Of a stretch of 36,677 nt of DNA, positions 36,583 to 36,677 are shown piece after piece. The position numbers and the translations under genes are program-made. Numbering within the stretch: the first letter of the stretch is position 1; every line of letters starts with the position of its first letter. Under the pieces are notes generated by a model. It was not told the DNA's origin and ran no database searches. It saw only the letters and a program-made list of their open reading frames with translations. The stretch comes from Vibrio rotiferianus CAIM 577 = LMG 21460 (GTDB lineage: Bacteria > Pseudomonadota > Gammaproteobacteria > Enterobacterales > Vibrionaceae). The stretch covers positions 1-36,677 of the forward strand of contig NZ_APHW01000035.1 of the NCBI RefSeq assembly GCF_002741985.1. The letters are read 5' to 3'.

Positions 36583-36677
36583 AGCCTGGCGATGTCCTAC
36601 TCTCACATGGGGAAGCCCCACACTACCATCGGCGCTAATTCGTTTCACTTCTGAGTTCGGAATGGAAATCAGGTGGG
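36583..36677 (-). rRNA. 5S rRNA, 3' part (partial)
   Basis: The minus strand reads CCCACCTGATTTCCATTCCG ... AGTAGGACATCGCCAGGC, typical Vibrio 5S rRNA. About 95 of about 120 nt are inside the window; the 5' end lies beyond the right edge. Confidence 0.95.

Overview
The window is chromosomal DNA of a Vibrio, probably of the Harveyi/parahaemolyticus group and probably chromosome 1 near its replication origin. Gene content and order support this: rho-trxA divergent from rhlB-gppA, uvrD, recQ, rarD, a thiCEFSGH cluster followed by an aminopeptidase P, a LysR gene, a Bcr/CflA exporter and a tsrA-like gene, and four 16-bp palindromes that match the chromosomal parS consensus exactly or with one mismatch. 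The window lies between two rRNA operons, both read on the minus strand. The 5' end of a 16S gene with its P1/P2 promoters is on the left; the 5S gene, tRNA-Asp and an operon terminator are on the right.

Layout. 1-500: rrn leader and promoters. 0.5-3.4 kb: ubiD, a small [2Fe-2S] ferredoxin and fre (minus). 3.5-6.4 kb: a secreted protein of unknown function, rho and trxA (minus). 6.5-9.3 kb: rhlB and gppA (plus). 9.5-10.2 kb: a queuosine-precursor transporter with a likely preQ1-I riboswitch. 10.4-12.6 kb: recQ and a small gene. 12.8-17.2 kb: rarD, an AraC regulator, a LysE exporter and a frameshifted gamma-glutamyltranspeptidase (plus). 17.37-17.79 kb: a CsrB-family sRNA. 18.0-20.1 kb: uvrD. 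20.4-22.9 kb: a four-gene bufferin-type peptide locus (precursor, DUF692/MNIO enzyme, DUF2063 partner, DoxX protein). 22.9-25.5 kb: tsrA-like gene, MFS exporter and LysR regulator. 25.5-27.5 kb: a small ORF and a frameshifted Xaa-Pro aminopeptidase. 27.6-34.2 kb: the TPP-riboswitch-controlled thiamine operon. 34.3-36.2 kb: crcB and a multicopper oxidase with a Fur-like box.

The most interesting system is the bufferin-type locus at 20422-22861. A secreted four-cysteine peptide is encoded just upstream of its likely modifying enzyme, the partner protein and a membrane protein, ending in a strong terminator. Members of this class are recently recognised copper-binding, ribosomally made and modified peptides.

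Four genes (ggt, the aminopeptidase, thiH, thiS) carry apparent frameshifts. Two of these lie in C8 tracts, and the only other long C tract in the window is also exactly 8. Sequence error should be excluded before any biological reading. Other notable points are a tandem C-terminal domain duplication in UbiD, a ferredoxin/flavin-reductase pair beside it, and an extra N-terminal domain on ThiE.
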